From positions 1 through 64,000 of the forward strand of contig JAEUKT010000001.1 in the NCBI GenBank assembly GCA_016794125.1: DNA of 64,000 nucleotides, in the 5' to 3' direction. Origin of the DNA: Alphaproteobacteria bacterium (GTDB taxonomy: Bacteria; Pseudomonadota; Alphaproteobacteria; Micavibrionales; UBA2020). Shown here piece by piece: positions 24,308-33,575 of the stretch. Position 1 is the first letter of the stretch, and each line of letters opens with the position of its first letter. Below the pieces are notes generated by a model. It was not told the origin of the DNA, did no database searches, and worked only from the letters and a program-made list of their open reading frames with translations. Position numbers and translations under genes: made by a program.

Positions 24308-25216
24308 ATGGCCGGCTCCCTCATTCCCTACGACGATCGCGACGGGCAAATCTGGATGGACGGCAAGCTGGTTCCGTGGCGCGATGCAAAGGTCCATTTC
24401 CTGACCCATGCACTTCATTACGGATCGGGCGTTTTCGAAGGCGTACGCGCCTATAACGGCAATATCTTCAAGCTGACCGAACACAGCCAGCGCCTGCTCG
24501 ATGGCTGCAAGACGATGGATATGAAAATCGAATTATCGCTGGAAGAAATCAACCATGCCTGCCTTGAAACGCTCAAGGCCAGCGGATTGAAGGATGCTTA
24601 CCTGCGCCCCCTCGCCTGGCGCGGACCGGAGCAGATGGGTGTTGCGGCGCAGGCCACGAAAATCCATTTCGCCGTCGCGGCTTGGGAATGGCCTAGCTAT
24701 TTCAGCCCCGAAATGCGCGAGAAAGGCATTTCGGTCGTCACATCACGCTGGCGCCGCCCCGCGCCCGATATGGCGCCCGTTTCTGCCAAGGCATGCGGGT
24801 TGTACATGATCTGCACGCTGTCGAAACACGAAGCGGAACGCACCGGCCACAACGATGCGATGATGCATGACTATCGCGGTCAGGTCGCCGAGCTGACCGG
24901 CGCGAACCTGTTCTTCGTCTTCAACGGCGAGCTGCACACGCCGACACCCGATTGCTTCCTGAACGGCATCACGCGCCTGACGGTGATGGACATCGCCCGC
25001 AGCAAAGGCATCAAGGTTGTCGAGCGCGCGATCATGCCGGAAGAATTGAAAAAAGCCGATGAATGCTTCGCGACCGGCACCGCCGCCGAAGTCACCCCAA
25101 TCGGCAATATCGACGGCCAGATTTACAAGGTCGGCCCCGTCACCCGCCTGCTGCGCGAAGAATACGAGAAACTGGTGCGCGCTCCGGCGGATGCCCTGCA
25201 GAAGAAGGCCGGTTAA
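24308..25216 (+). CDS. ilvE: Branched-chain amino acid aminotransferase
   Basis: 302-aa class IV PLP aminotransferase catalysing the last step of Val/Leu/Ile synthesis. Visible: HALHYGSGVFEGVRAY, the PLP-lysine region PVSAKACGLY, EAERTGHNDAMMHDYRGQVAELTGANLFFV, and GTAAEVTPIG near the C-terminus, as in E. coli IlvE. AAGGA precedes the ATG. Monocistronic. Its stop overlaps the converging glycosylase gene by 4 bp. Confidence 0.93.
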   Translation: MAGSLIPYDDRDGQIWMDGKLVPWRDAKVHFLTHALHYGSGVFEGVRAYNGNIFKLTEHSQRLLDGCKTMDMKIELSLEEINHACLETLKASGLKDAYLRPLAWRGPEQMGVAAQATKIHFAVAAWEWPSYFSPEMREKGISVVTSRWRRPAPDMAPVSAKACGLYMICTLSKHEAERTGHNDAMMHDYRGQVAELTGANLFFVFNGELHTPTPDCFLNGITRLTVMDIARSKGIKVVERAIMPEELKKADECFATGTAAEVTPIGNIDGQIYKVGPVTRLLREEYEKLVRAPADALQKKAG

Positions 25217-25719
25217 ACCTTCACGGCTTTCCACGCCTTCAGCTTATCGGCAAACTTCAAGCCCGCATGTGCGGGGCTGGTCGAGGGCATGCGTTTTAAT
25301 TCCAGCCGCGCGGAAACATCATCCGGCAATGCCGGCATCGCGCGCTTCATGAATTCCCGTTCCGATTTTGCGCCGTTGAAGAAAACGCGCGTGACACCGG
25401 GATATTTTTTGAAGAACGCGGCGAAATCATTCACCTCGATCGTCGCATCATTAATGCGCGTATCAAGGCTGCCATGCCGTTCGCAGAACTTCAGCACATC
25501 CCAGAGCGCGAGACCGTTGCCCTTGATCAGATCGACACGTTGCGCATAGGTATCGACGGGCGCATCGAATAGCGCTGTCATGATCTTCCAGAACGTGTTT
25601 TGCGGATGCGCGTAATACTGCTGCTCGGACAGCGATTTGAGCCCCGGCATTGAACCGAGGATCAGCACGCGCGAATTTCTGGTCGCAATCGGCGGAAAGC
25701 TGGTCGCCTTGTGCAACAA
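25213..25719 (-). CDS. DNA-deoxyinosine/uracil glycosylase (UDG superfamily)
   Basis: 168-aa member of the uracil-DNA glycosylase superfamily. Motif 1 LILGSMPGLKSLSEQQYYAHPQNTFW and motif 2 RMPSTSPAHA match the family annotated as DNA-deoxyinosine glycosylase (family 6 UDG), which excises deaminated adenine or cytosine. Ends 3 bp before citrate synthase would begin on the other side of the operon (its start is 3 bp downstream of that gene's stop), so it is co-transcribed with prpC. Confidence 0.88.
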   Translation of the reverse strand: MLHKATSFPPIATRNSRVLILGSMPGLKSLSEQQYYAHPQNTFWKIMTALFDAPVDTYAQRVDLIKGNGLALWDVLKFCERHGSLDTRINDATIEVNDFAAFFKKYPGVTRVFFNGAKSEREFMKRAMPALPDDVSARLELKRMPSTSPAHAGLKFADKLKAWKAVKV

Positions 25720-25721
25720 CC

Positions 25722-26867
25722 TTACGCCACTTTGCGCTTGGAAATCGGCTGCACGGAGCGTTGTGGCACACCGTTATAGACCGACAGCGGGCGCATCAGC
25801 TTGTTGTCTTCCAGCTGTTCCATGATATGCGCTGTCCAGCCGGTGATGCGGCTGATCACGAAAATGGGCGTGAAGATCGGAATTTCAAAACCCATCAGGT
25901 AATATGCGGGACCGACAGGGAAATCGAGGTTCGGGTGGATGCCCTTTTTCTCGATGAAGGTCCTGGACAGGATGTCCTCGATCTCCACCCATTTCTGGCC
26001 GTTTTTAATCTTGGCCATTTCGTGGAAATAATGGGTCATATACGGCACGCGGCTGTCGCCGTTGCGATAGACGCGGTGGCCGAAACCCATGACCAGCTTC
26101 TTGTTCGCCAGCGCGTCATCGATCCATGCCTGCGCCTTCGACACTTCTCCGATATTCAGCAGCATGTGCATGACAGCTTCGTTCGCGCCGCCATGCAGCG
26201 GGCCTTTGAGCGAACCGATAGCGCCGGTAACGGCTGCGTAGATTTCCGACAGGCTCGACACGATCGTGCGGGCGGTGAAGGTAGAGGCGTTGAAGCCGTG
26301 TTCGGCATAGAAAGTCAGCGAAGCATCGAAGCAGCGCACCACTTTCGCATCCGGCACTTCGCCGAAATACATGTGGAAGAAGTTTTCCGCCATCGTCAGG
26401 TCGGATTTCGGCGCGATGGGCTGCTGGCCCTTGCGGATGCGGAAATCGGCGGCGATGATCGTCGGGATCTTCGCCATCATGCGGATCGATTTGCGCAGGT
26501 TGGCGGCTCTTGAATTATCGGCCGCTTCGGGATCTTCGACACCCAGAAAGCTGACGGCGGTGCGCAGCGTATCCATCGGGTGCGCATCCTTGCGGAATTG
26601 TTTCAGGACTTCAAGCAGCTGCTGCGAAATCGCGCGTTCGGCGCGTTCCTGCTTCTCGAATGCTTTCAACTGCTCGTCCGTCGGCAACTCGCCGTGCCAG
26701 AGCAGATAAGCCACTTCCTCGAACCGGCAATGCTCGGCCAGTTCCTGCACGGGATAGCCGAAATAGGTCAGGGTGTTGGTTTCATCGAACACTTTCGAAA
26801 CGCGCGAGGTGTCGGAATGGACGCCGGCGAGGCCTTTGGCGATCTTGATTTCGGCGGGTGCGGTCAT
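25722..26867 (-). CDS. prpC: 2-methylcitrate synthase/citrate synthase
   Basis: 381-aa citrate synthase fold enzyme. N-terminus KGLAGVHSDTSRVSKVFDETNTLTYFGYPVQEL and the short length are those of PrpC-type enzymes rather than the longer type II citrate synthases. Catalytic blocks: GPLHGGANEAV, GFGHRVYRNGDSRVP (His), and FDFPVGPAYYLMG-like region (Asp in LDFPVG). Condenses propionyl-CoA (and often acetyl-CoA) with oxaloacetate. prpB and prpD follow on the same strand within 4.5 kb, supporting the methylcitrate cycle. AAGGA before the ATG. Confidence 0.9.
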   Translation of the reverse strand: MTAPAEIKIAKGLAGVHSDTSRVSKVFDETNTLTYFGYPVQELAEHCRFEEVAYLLWHGELPTDEQLKAFEKQERAERAISQQLLEVLKQFRKDAHPMDTLRTAVSFLGVEDPEAADNSRAANLRKSIRMMAKIPTIIAADFRIRKGQQPIAPKSDLTMAENFFHMYFGEVPDAKVVRCFDASLTFYAEHGFNASTFTARTIVSSLSEIYAAVTGAIGSLKGPLHGGANEAVMHMLLNIGEVSKAQAWIDDALANKKLVMGFGHRVYRNGDSRVPYMTHYFHEMAKIKNGQKWVEIEDILSRTFIEKKGIHPNLDFPVGPAYYLMGFEIPIFTPIFVISRITGWTAHIMEQLEDNKLMRPLSVYNGVPQRSVQPISKRKVA

Positions 26868-27020
26868 TGCTTATCCTTTTGATGATGTTCTGCCCTATGA
26901 ATTAGCCCCTCGGGAGCGCGAGTTCAAGACCTAAAAACCTTAATTATTTCAATACCCTGCGCATTAAGAGAATGTTAAAGCAATCCGGTTAGAATAAAGT
27001 TACACGCGAAAGGGATATCC

Positions 27021-27173
27021 ATGGAACTCGCCGCTATCGCCATGCAACAGGTTTCATCGCAGCAGAAGGTCGCGCTTGCCGTCCTCAAGCAAAACGCACA
27101 GGCTGAAGTTGCGCTCGCGAATATGATCGCGCAATCAGCCACCACGGGCCGTAACCTCGACATCAGCGTGTAA
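27021..27173 (+). CDS. YjfB-like short peptide, 50 aa
   Basis: Short gene with a good ribosome site (AAAGGG, six bases before the ATG). The peptide (MELAAIAMQQVSSQQKVALA... ending NLDISV) has the Ala/Gln-rich amphipathic helix layout of the YjfB putative motility family (short bacterial proteins of unknown function). It is followed 3 bp later by a second peptide with a related C-terminal end (QIDINV). Divergent from prpC across a 150-bp gap. Confidence 0.6.
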   Translation: MELAAIAMQQVSSQQKVALAVLKQNAQAEVALANMIAQSATTGRNLDISV

Positions 27174-27176
27174 TTT

Positions 27177-27323
27177 ATGCAGGTATCTTCCGCATCATAC
27201 GTTGCTTCCCAGCCCCTCGCCTCTGCTACTCATGCGCCGAAGCTGGAAAAGCCGATGCAGAAGCTAGCAGATATCATCCTGGCCGATGCCGTGCGCGGCA
27301 ACCAGATCGACATTAACGTCTGA
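27177..27323 (+). CDS. Second short YjfB-like peptide, 48 aa
   Basis: Begins MQVSSASYVASQPLASATHA, 3 bp after the stop of the 50-aa gene. No strong ribosome site of its own, so translation is probably coupled. The last eight residues (GNQIDINV) parallel those of the first peptide (GRNLDISV), suggesting tandem paralogues or a shared functional tail. Ends 10 bp before the prpB stop on the other strand. Function unknown. Confidence 0.5.
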   Translation: MQVSSASYVASQPLASATHAPKLEKPMQKLADIILADAVRGNQIDINV

Positions 27324-27333
27324 TCTTTCCTGA

Positions 27334-28233
27334 TTACTTCTTGATCGTAAAATTGAAGATGTTCTGGTCGAAGGAATTGTAATCCTCGTACCGCAGCAGC
27401 GCATAAAGGTCTTTGCGGTGCTGCATGACATCCAGCAGGCTTTCCTGCGTGCCTTCTTTCTTGATCACATCCAGCCCGCGATCGATCGCCCCCATCGCAA
27501 GGCGCAGCGTGGTCACGGGATATATAACAAGGTTATAGCCCAATTTTTCCAGCTGCGCCGTCGTCAGCAGTTTCGATTTGCCGAATTCGGTCATATTGGC
27601 GAGCAGCGGCACCTTCAATGCCTTGCGCATCGCCTCGAATTCGCTTTCATCGGCCATCGCTTCGGGAAAGATCATATCTGCGCCGGCATCGACATATGCC
27701 TTGGCGCGATCGATGGCCTTTTCCAGACCTTCTGATGCGCGCGCATCGGTGCGGGCAATCAGGATAAAGTTGGGATCGCGCTTGGCTTTCGCAGCGGCTG
27801 CGATTTTTTTCACGACATCGGCGGCAGGCAGCACGGATTTGTTATCCAGATGGCCGCAACGCTTGGGGTTTTCCTGATCTTCCAGATGGCAACCGGCAAT
27901 CCCCTGCTCTTCCATCACCTGCACGGTACGCGCCGCGCTCATGGGCTCACCGAAACCGGTATCGATATCAATAATGCTGGGCAGTTCGGTCACGCGCGCG
28001 ATCTGGTGGCCGCGCCCCGCAACTTCGGAAAGCGTCGTGAGGCCGATATCGGGCAGGCCCAGATCGGCGGACAGCACCGCGCCCGAGATATAAACGCCGT
28101 CAAATCCTTTTTGCTCGATCATCATCGCCGTCAGCGGGTTCATCGCCCCCGGAAAGCGCAACAGCTTGCCGGATTTGAGGGCTTTGGCGAATTCCGCGCG
28201 TTTATCGGCGGCATGTTTTTTGGCAAAGAGCAT
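27334..28233 (-). CDS. prpB: 2-methylisocitrate lyase
   Basis: 299-aa isocitrate-lyase superfamily enzyme that splits 2-methylisocitrate into pyruvate and succinate. Active-site loop KRCGHLDNK with the catalytic Cys, plus FPGAMNPLTAMMIEQKGFDGVYISGA at the start and RTDARASEGLEKAIDRAKAY. Length fits PrpB, not the longer AceA. Same strand as prpC and prpD, but separated from each by plus-strand small genes, so it is probably transcribed separately. Confidence 0.93.
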   Translation of the reverse strand: MLFAKKHAADKRAEFAKALKSGKLLRFPGAMNPLTAMMIEQKGFDGVYISGAVLSADLGLPDIGLTTLSEVAGRGHQIARVTELPSIIDIDTGFGEPMSAARTVQVMEEQGIAGCHLEDQENPKRCGHLDNKSVLPAADVVKKIAAAAKAKRDPNFILIARTDARASEGLEKAIDRAKAYVDAGADMIFPEAMADESEFEAMRKALKVPLLANMTEFGKSKLLTTAQLEKLGYNLVIYPVTTLRLAMGAIDRGLDVIKKEGTQESLLDVMQHRKDLYALLRYEDYNSFDQNIFNFTIKK

Positions 28234-28403
28234 TTTTCAGGACCGGACTGGCTGGTTGGACATATCTATTCATTACAGGACTGCCAAAGGCGGCACAAGC
28301 ATGGGTTCAGCCGACTGATTTCAAAGAAAATTACGACGTTAACATAATATAAACCACCTGTGGTTAGAATGGGCTAAACACAAAACAACGGGGGACTTCA
28401 TCT

Positions 28404-28637
28404 ATGGCTAAATCTGTGGCTAAAAAACCGGCGGCAGCAAAGGCGATCAAAAAGGCAAGCAGCGCGCCCAAACGCAGCGCATCACGCAAGGCGCGCTCAC
28501 CTGCGAAGCTGTCCACCAGACGCCCCGCTTCTTCCCCGCGCCGCGCGCCGCAGCCGGCGGCAGATACATCGCTGCTGACGATGCTGGCGCAAATTTTCGG
28601 CATGAGCCGCGAAGCACCCCGCAAAAACGCGCGTTGA
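28404..28637 (+). CDS. Basic Lys/Ala/Pro-rich protein, 77 aa
   Basis: Very basic, low-complexity protein (starts MAKSVAKKPAAAKAIKKASS) resembling histone H1-like or nucleoid-binding tails for the first 55 residues, ending in a short hydrophobic helix (TSLLTMLAQIFGMSRE). GGGG upstream as a weak ribosome site; a strong terminator follows at 28,648. Probably binds nucleic acid; no family assignment. Confidence 0.6.
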   Translation: MAKSVAKKPAAAKAIKKASSAPKRSASRKARSPAKLSTRRPASSPRRAPQPAADTSLLTMLAQIFGMSREAPRKNAR

Positions 28638-28647
28638 TAAAGTTTAT

Positions 28648-28682
28648 AAAAAAGCGCCCTCACGTTGGTGAGGGCGCTTTTT
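28648..28682. terminator. Rho-independent terminator, bidirectional
   Basis: AAAAAAGCGCCCTCAC (from 28,648) pairs with GTGAGGGCGCTTTTT around a GTTG loop: stem of about 10 GC-rich bp with A- and T-tracts on the two sides. Serves the 77-aa gene and the converging prpD. Confidence 0.85.
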
Positions 28683-28710
28683 ATTATTGACGCGTCAGCT
28701 TGAGCGGAGC

Positions 28711-30255
28711 TTAGAACAGCCCCTTCTTGCCGACCAGCAAGTTCGCTTCCGGAATTTCGACGTTCAGGCCGAACAGATCGTCCGCCGACAGGTTCGGCAG
28801 TTTCTGGACGGTGTCGAGGAATCGTTTTTGTTCCGCAGCATCCACGATGCCTTCGGTCAGCGTCATGAACTTGCGGATGTAATCGGGACGCGTAAAGGGC
28901 TTCGCGCCGAACGGGTGCGCATTGGCGACGCCCAGTTCATCAACGATCTTCGTACCGTCATCCAGCGTGATTTCCACCTTGCCGCCGAACGCTTTCACGT
29001 TCGGATCGGGCGAATGGTAACGCGCGGTCCATTCCTTGTCCTCGACCGTACGAATCTTGTGCCACAGGGCGACGGTATCCGGGCGTTGCGCGCGGGCGGG
29101 ATCGTAGGACTTCACATGATGCCAGGTGCCGTCCTGCAGCGCGACCGCAAAGATATACATGATCGAATGGTCGAGCGTTTCGCGGCTCGCCGTCGGGTCC
29201 ATCTTCTGCGGGTCGTTCGCGCCGGTGCCAATCACATAATGGGTGTGGTGCGATGTATGGATCAGCACATCCTTCACGCGGTTCCAGTCGGTGATTTTCT
29301 TGCCCATGCGTGCGGCAAGGTCGATCAGCGCCTGGCTTTGGTATTCCGCCGAATGTTCCTTGGTGTAGGTCTCAAGGATCGCGCGTTTGGGCTGGCCTTT
29401 GCCGGGCAGCGGCACGTTGTAATTCGCATCTTTGCCATCCAGCATCCATGCGATCACGCTGTCTTCGCCTTCGTAAATCGGGCTGGGCGCGCCTTCGCCG
29501 CGCATGCAGCGGTCAACGGCCTCGACCGCCAGCTTGCCGGCATGTGCGGGCGCAAAAGCCTTCCAGCTGGAAATCTGCCCCTTGCGCGACTGACGGGTGG
29601 TGCAGGACACATGCAGCGCCTGCTGGATCGACTGGTAAATGGTGTCGGTATCAAGCCCCATCAGCGTGCCGATACCTGCGGCTGCGGCAGGCGCCAGATG
29701 CGCGATATGGTCGATCTTGTGCTTGTGCAGGCAGATCGCCTTCACAAGGTTTACATGCAGCTCATAGCCCGTCGCAAGGCCGCGCAGGAGCGCCGCGCCG
29801 TCTCTGCCGGTCTGTTGCGCCACCGCAAGGATGGCGGGAATGTTGTCGGCGGGGTGCGAATAATCAGCCGCAAGGAAAGTGTCGTGGAAATCAAGCTCGC
29901 GCACCGCCGTGCCGTTCGCCCAGGTCGCCCATTCGGCGCTGAACTGTTTTTTCGACGACACGCCGAAAATGGTCGCGCCACGCTTGCCGCTGCGGGCATG
30001 ATCGAGCGCCTGCGCGCGCGCCGTGGTAACAGGGCCGCGGTTGACAGATGCCAGCGCCACCGATGCGTTATCGATGATGCGGTTGATGATCATGTCGGTC
30101 GTATCGGCATCGACGGCAACGCTGTCGGATGCGACTTCGGCCATCTTCCACGCCAGCTGGTCTTTCTTCTGCAGCAGGTCCTTTTCAGGATGGACGCGCA
30201 CGTTGTGGTTTACCAATCCGGACTGGTCTTGCGGTTTCATTTGAGGCTGCCCCAT
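28711..30255 (-). CDS. prpD: 2-methylcitrate dehydratase
   Basis: 514-aa MmgE/PrpD-family enzyme converting 2-methylcitrate to 2-methyl-cis-aconitate. Recognisable blocks: REALDFHDTF-type segment ([27 protein letters not shown]), [27 protein letters not shown], and the C-terminal half with [30 protein letters not shown]. Length is typical. GGGAGA precedes the ATG. With prpC and prpB completes the propionate cycle except for a separate aconitase. Confidence 0.92.
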   Translation of the reverse strand: MGQPQMKPQDQSGLVNHNVRVHPEKDLLQKKDQLAWKMAEVASDSVAVDADTTDMIINRIIDNASVALASVNRGPVTTARAQALDHARSGKRGATIFGVSSKKQFSAEWATWANGTAVRELDFHDTFLAADYSHPADNIPAILAVAQQTGRDGAALLRGLATGYELHVNLVKAICLHKHKIDHIAHLAPAAAAGIGTLMGLDTDTIYQSIQQALHVSCTTRQSRKGQISSWKAFAPAHAGKLAVEAVDRCMRGEGAPSPIYEGEDSVIAWMLDGKDANYNVPLPGKGQPKRAILETYTKEHSAEYQSQALIDLAARMGKKITDWNRVKDVLIHTSHHTHYVIGTGANDPQKMDPTASRETLDHSIMYIFAVALQDGTWHHVKSYDPARAQRPDTVALWHKIRTVEDKEWTARYHSPDPNVKAFGGKVEITLDDGTKIVDELGVANAHPFGAKPFTRPDYIRKFMTLTEGIVDAAEQKRFLDTVQKLPNLSADDLFGLNVEIPEANLLVGKKGLF

Positions 30256-30433
30256 AAGAAATCTCCCTGTGAAAATTTGGATGTTTGTTTATAGCACCCG
30301 CGCGTTCTGGAACAAAGCATTCGAGAATGCACAATTATTCACATAATACATAGAGCTTTAGGCAATAAATTTGCCGATATACCGGACGATATTTATAATT
30401 CAAATCTCACTTATGTACTTTTTGGTATATCCG

Positions 30434-32923
30434 ATGAAAAAAATTTCCCGTGCTTACTACGCGATAGCATCTCTTGTCATTGTTATTGGAGCGATGCTGA
30501 TTATCCCTTTTACTTCCCGATCTAACCTAACGCCCGAAGATCAATACGCTGATGCCCTTAATTTCAGGCCATATGAGATTTCTCGTGAACAGATGATTTC
30601 TGATATAGAACGCGAAAAAGATAAAGTAAAAGCCAATCCGGCAGGCTTCAACCCGGCATTTTCCAGTCGTCTTGCGCTAAGTCTTGCACGCTACTACATC
30701 CACAGCGGTCAAACAATACGAGGGCTAGAGGAGATAAATGATGTGACCTTGCTCGGCCAGAACAATGATGTCATCCAGCCTTACGCGGGCTTATTGCTAC
30801 AGGAAATCGCGGCTGGCCAAAATGACAATGTGATTAGTCAACTGAAACGCCTTGACGAGGTGCGTGAAAAAATAGAGTGGATGGACGGCAACTGGCAAAA
30901 TTATATCGACAGCCAGCACCCAGAAACGGCCACCCCGAAAAAAGAAAGGCAAAAACGCTATACGGGCGAACATGACCTCTGCAAATTTGCAGCTAAAGCC
31001 TTCGCCTTGAAAAAAGATTTTGCCGCATTAGAACGGCTGTACGCGGAGACACCTTGCAAAGATATACATGACTACACCCTCCCCGCCCTGATCATCGCTG
31101 GAAAATATTCCGATGCTTATCAAAAAATCACGCAGTCACAGGCCGCAGCGCAGGAAAAGCAAAAAATAAAGAACTACGAATATGCGTCGCAATTTGACTA
31201 TTCGAGATCGGCAGGACTTCTGGATGCCTGTCTCCCCAATCTGCCCGCCGCGTCAGATGCTGCCGAAACCGAGCGCCTGCAATATGCGAAGAATCAGGCA
31301 TTAAAAGAAAAGAACGACCGCAATATTGCGATATTGGCTAAACTTCTAACTTATGCCGCGGCGCCGGACGATGCGCAAGACCTTGCCAAAGCCATCGGCG
31401 ATAGTGAATTGCGCAACGCCGCTTATATTTCGATACTCGATTACTACTACGCCAAGAACGATCGCGAAAAGGCACTTGGAATTGCGCAAGAAATGAATCT
31501 GAGCGATGCCGCCCCCTATCTCCACGACAACGGCTGGGGTTCGCCTTCACCAGAACAATGGAATAACCTTCCGACGAGAGCAGCAGCCCTATGGATCGCT
31601 CGACCAGGCCCGCTGGCATTCGAGCTTACCGATATGCTGAAAAACCCTCAGACACGTTTTACGGTGTTGCGGTTTCTTCATATGTCCCTCAAAGATAAAC
31701 CCGAAATAAAAATGACCGGCTGCGAACAGACAACCGCGAAATGCTTGATGGATAAAATGGAAGCTATTGCAAATGGGATGCAAAAACCTGATCCGCTGTT
31801 TCCCGAGGGAAAACGGCCTCATTTTTCAAGCGCGTCGCCGCACGATCAAATGTATGCTACATTGACATCCTTAGCCCTGAGCGACAAAGACACCGACTCT
31901 GCACGCAAATTTTATACGCAGATCAGCAATCCAAACGCGCATACATGCTCCTACGATATGTGCATGGCTCTTGTACCAAATATCCCACAAGAAGAAAAAC
32001 CTCTACCCGATTGCGCGATCATGCTAAAAAATTCCCCGGAATCCTTGTTTGGCCGCGATAAGTTGAAAAAATCTGCACATAGCCGAGGCTGGATCGATCA
32101 TTATTTTAGCTGCAATATGGCTCACAGCGCATTCAAATCACGTTTAGGCGCCCCATCAAGCGATGCGTTGAATTATTATTTTAGAAAAATACTAAGTGCA
32201 CTACCCAATACAATCGAAAATTTAGATACAGCACTCTCCATCGTCTCAAAACTGAATAGCGAGCGCGTTAACAGCTATTTCGAGTTGTTAAGCTGGATTA
32301 CAAAGGCGCGTAACCCCTACATGGATGGCGCGTCAGAAGATGTAATGAAACTATATATTGCGACTACAGAGGCGGTGCTGAAACATCCAAGCCTGAAAAA
32401 CAATTCCAAGTTATTGACCGAGTTACTGCTGCGCATAAAAAGCCGCAAAAATTGGAAAGGTAAGAGCCCTGCACAAATACTTTCCGATCATCCCGATGCG
32501 CGCAAGCTGCTATTATCCACAGCCAGTTACCACGGCCCCGCATGTCAATTTATGACAAACTTTCTGCCTAAACCCGGAAATTTTATCAAAGTCGTCGATG
32601 ATAACGGAAAAAACAAGTTCGCGGTCGATAATGCCTTTCGCGAATGCATTCAGCCTTTAGTCAGAAATGGCCTTTATAAAGAGGCATTATATTTGTCAGC
32701 GAATATGTTTCCCAACACATCCATGAGAGTGGTTGGGGAGCAAGCTGTGCTGGATGATCTTTTTTCCCGCGAAAATTCTTCTTTCGCCGATACCTCAAAG
32801 CAAGGGAACTTCGGCGACGAATTCCTGTTCATCAGTTCAAGCCTGCAACATCGCGACACACAGATACGTCAGAAATATACTGATCGCCTTTACGGTTGTC
32901 CGTTAGCCCCTGAAGGTAGATAA
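30434..32923 (+). CDS. Large exported protein of unknown function, 829 aa
   Basis: N-terminal signal or anchor helix (MKKISRAYYAIASLVIVIGAM...), then about 800 residues of helical sequence with recurring helix pairs reminiscent of a TPR/Sel1-like solenoid, though no repeat consensus is clear. Several close cysteine pairs (HTCSYDMC, GCEQTTAKC) suggest disulfides outside the cytoplasm. Distinctly AT-rich compared with its neighbours and unlike them in codon use, so probably acquired. TTG at 30,371 and ATG at 30,413 are alternative starts. No family recognised. Confidence 0.65.
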   Translation: MKKISRAYYAIASLVIVIGAMLIIPFTSRSNLTPEDQYADALNFRPYEISREQMISDIEREKDKVKANPAGFNPAFSSRLALSLARYYIHSGQTIRGLEEINDVTLLGQNNDVIQPYAGLLLQEIAAGQNDNVISQLKRLDEVREKIEWMDGNWQNYIDSQHPETATPKKERQKRYTGEHDLCKFAAKAFALKKDFAALERLYAETPCKDIHDYTLPALIIAGKYSDAYQKITQSQAAAQEKQKIKNYEYASQFDYSRSAGLLDACLPNLPAASDAAETERLQYAKNQALKEKNDRNIAILAKLLTYAAAPDDAQDLAKAIGDSELRNAAYISILDYYYAKNDREKALGIAQEMNLSDAAPYLHDNGWGSPSPEQWNNLPTRAAALWIARPGPLAFELTDMLKNPQTRFTVLRFLHMSLKDKPEIKMTGCEQTTAKCLMDKMEAIANGMQKPDPLFPEGKRPHFSSASPHDQMYATLTSLALSDKDTDSARKFYTQISNPNAHTCSYDMCMALVPNIPQEEKPLPDCAIMLKNSPESLFGRDKLKKSAHSRGWIDHYFSCNMAHSAFKSRLGAPSSDALNYYFRKILSALPNTIENLDTALSIVSKLNSERVNSYFELLSWITKARNPYMDGASEDVMKLYIATTEAVLKHPSLKNNSKLLTELLLRIKSRKNWKGKSPAQILSDHPDARKLLLSTASYHGPACQFMTNFLPKPGNFIKVVDDNGKNKFAVDNAFRECIQPLVRNGLYKEALYLSANMFPNTSMRVVGEQAVLDDLFSRENSSFADTSKQGNFGDEFLFISSSLQHRDTQIRQKYTDRLYGCPLAPEGR

Positions 32924-32934
32924 GCAATAAAATG

Positions 32935-32962
32935 TTGACTTTATGGCTAACTGTGCTATAGT
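32935..32962 (+). promoter_or_regulatory. Sigma-70 promoter of the ankyrin gene
   Basis: TTGACT (32,935-32,940) and TATAGT (32,957-32,962) are separated by 16 bp, 35 bp upstream of the ankyrin gene's ATG. Confidence 0.6.
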
Positions 32963-32996
32963 ACCCCACATAGAATTCAAATAAAGGAGCAAAATC

Positions 32997-33503
32997 ATGG
33001 GGATTTTTACGCCGATCTTTAAAGCGATCGACAACAACGCAGCCGCCAAAGCGGCTTTTGCTGGTGAATTTGACAAGGCTTTTGCCCTCTATGCCAAGGG
33101 TGCCGACATCAACTTCACGCGCTGGGTGGATGGCAAGGACGGCGCCGAAGGCGGCGTCGGAAATATCGGTTATGCTGCCATTTTGCGCGGCGACACGGCG
33201 ACGCTGGAAAAGGCGCTCGATCTTGGCCTGAACCCCGACCTGCATTCGGGCTATCGCAGCCCGCTGGTGGTTTTTGCAATCACGAACAAGCAGGAAGAAG
33301 CGGCCAAGCTGCTGATTTCGCGCGGCGCGGATGTTGATCAGTTCCGTTTCCAGGATTTCCTCAGCCCCCTCGCGCTTGCGCGCATCTATGGCATGCCGGA
33401 CGTGGAAAAGGCGATCGAGGAAAAACTGTCGCCCAAGCAACTGGAAGCATCGCGCGCTGCCGACCTGCCGCAAGCGCCGAAGGCGAAACCGTTCACGCCG
33501 TAA
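32997..33503 (+). CDS. Ankyrin-repeat protein, 168 aa
   Basis: Cytoplasmic protein with two to three ankyrin repeats: ALYAKGADINFTRW, GYAAILRGDTATLEKALDLGLNPDLHSGYRSPLVVFAI, and TNKQEEAAKLLISRGADVDQFRF, each with the usual helix-turn-helix and Gly-Ala-Asp turn. AAAGGAG precedes the ATG. Has its own promoter and its own terminator, so it is a single-gene unit. Binding partner unknown. Confidence 0.85.
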   Translation: MGIFTPIFKAIDNNAAAKAAFAGEFDKAFALYAKGADINFTRWVDGKDGAEGGVGNIGYAAILRGDTATLEKALDLGLNPDLHSGYRSPLVVFAITNKQEEAAKLLISRGADVDQFRFQDFLSPLALARIYGMPDVEKAIEEKLSPKQLEASRAADLPQAPKAKPFTP

Positions 33504-33522
33504 GGCTGCGTATCAACACAAC

Positions 33523-33557
33523 AAAAAACAGGGCATGTCACCATGCCCTGTTTTTTT
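33523..33557. terminator. Rho-independent terminator
   Basis: CAGGGCATG (33,529-33,537) and CATGCCCTG (33,542-33,550) around a TCAC loop, flanked by A6 on the left and T7 on the right. Ends both the ankyrin gene and the converging gene at 33,576. Confidence 0.9.
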
Positions 33558-33575
33558 ATGTCGATATAAAACCGG

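Noticed and set aside
28687-30294. Long plus-strand frame opposite prpD
   Set aside because: Antisense shadow: His/Arg/Gly-rich composition with no domain, while prpD is unmistakable on the minus strand.
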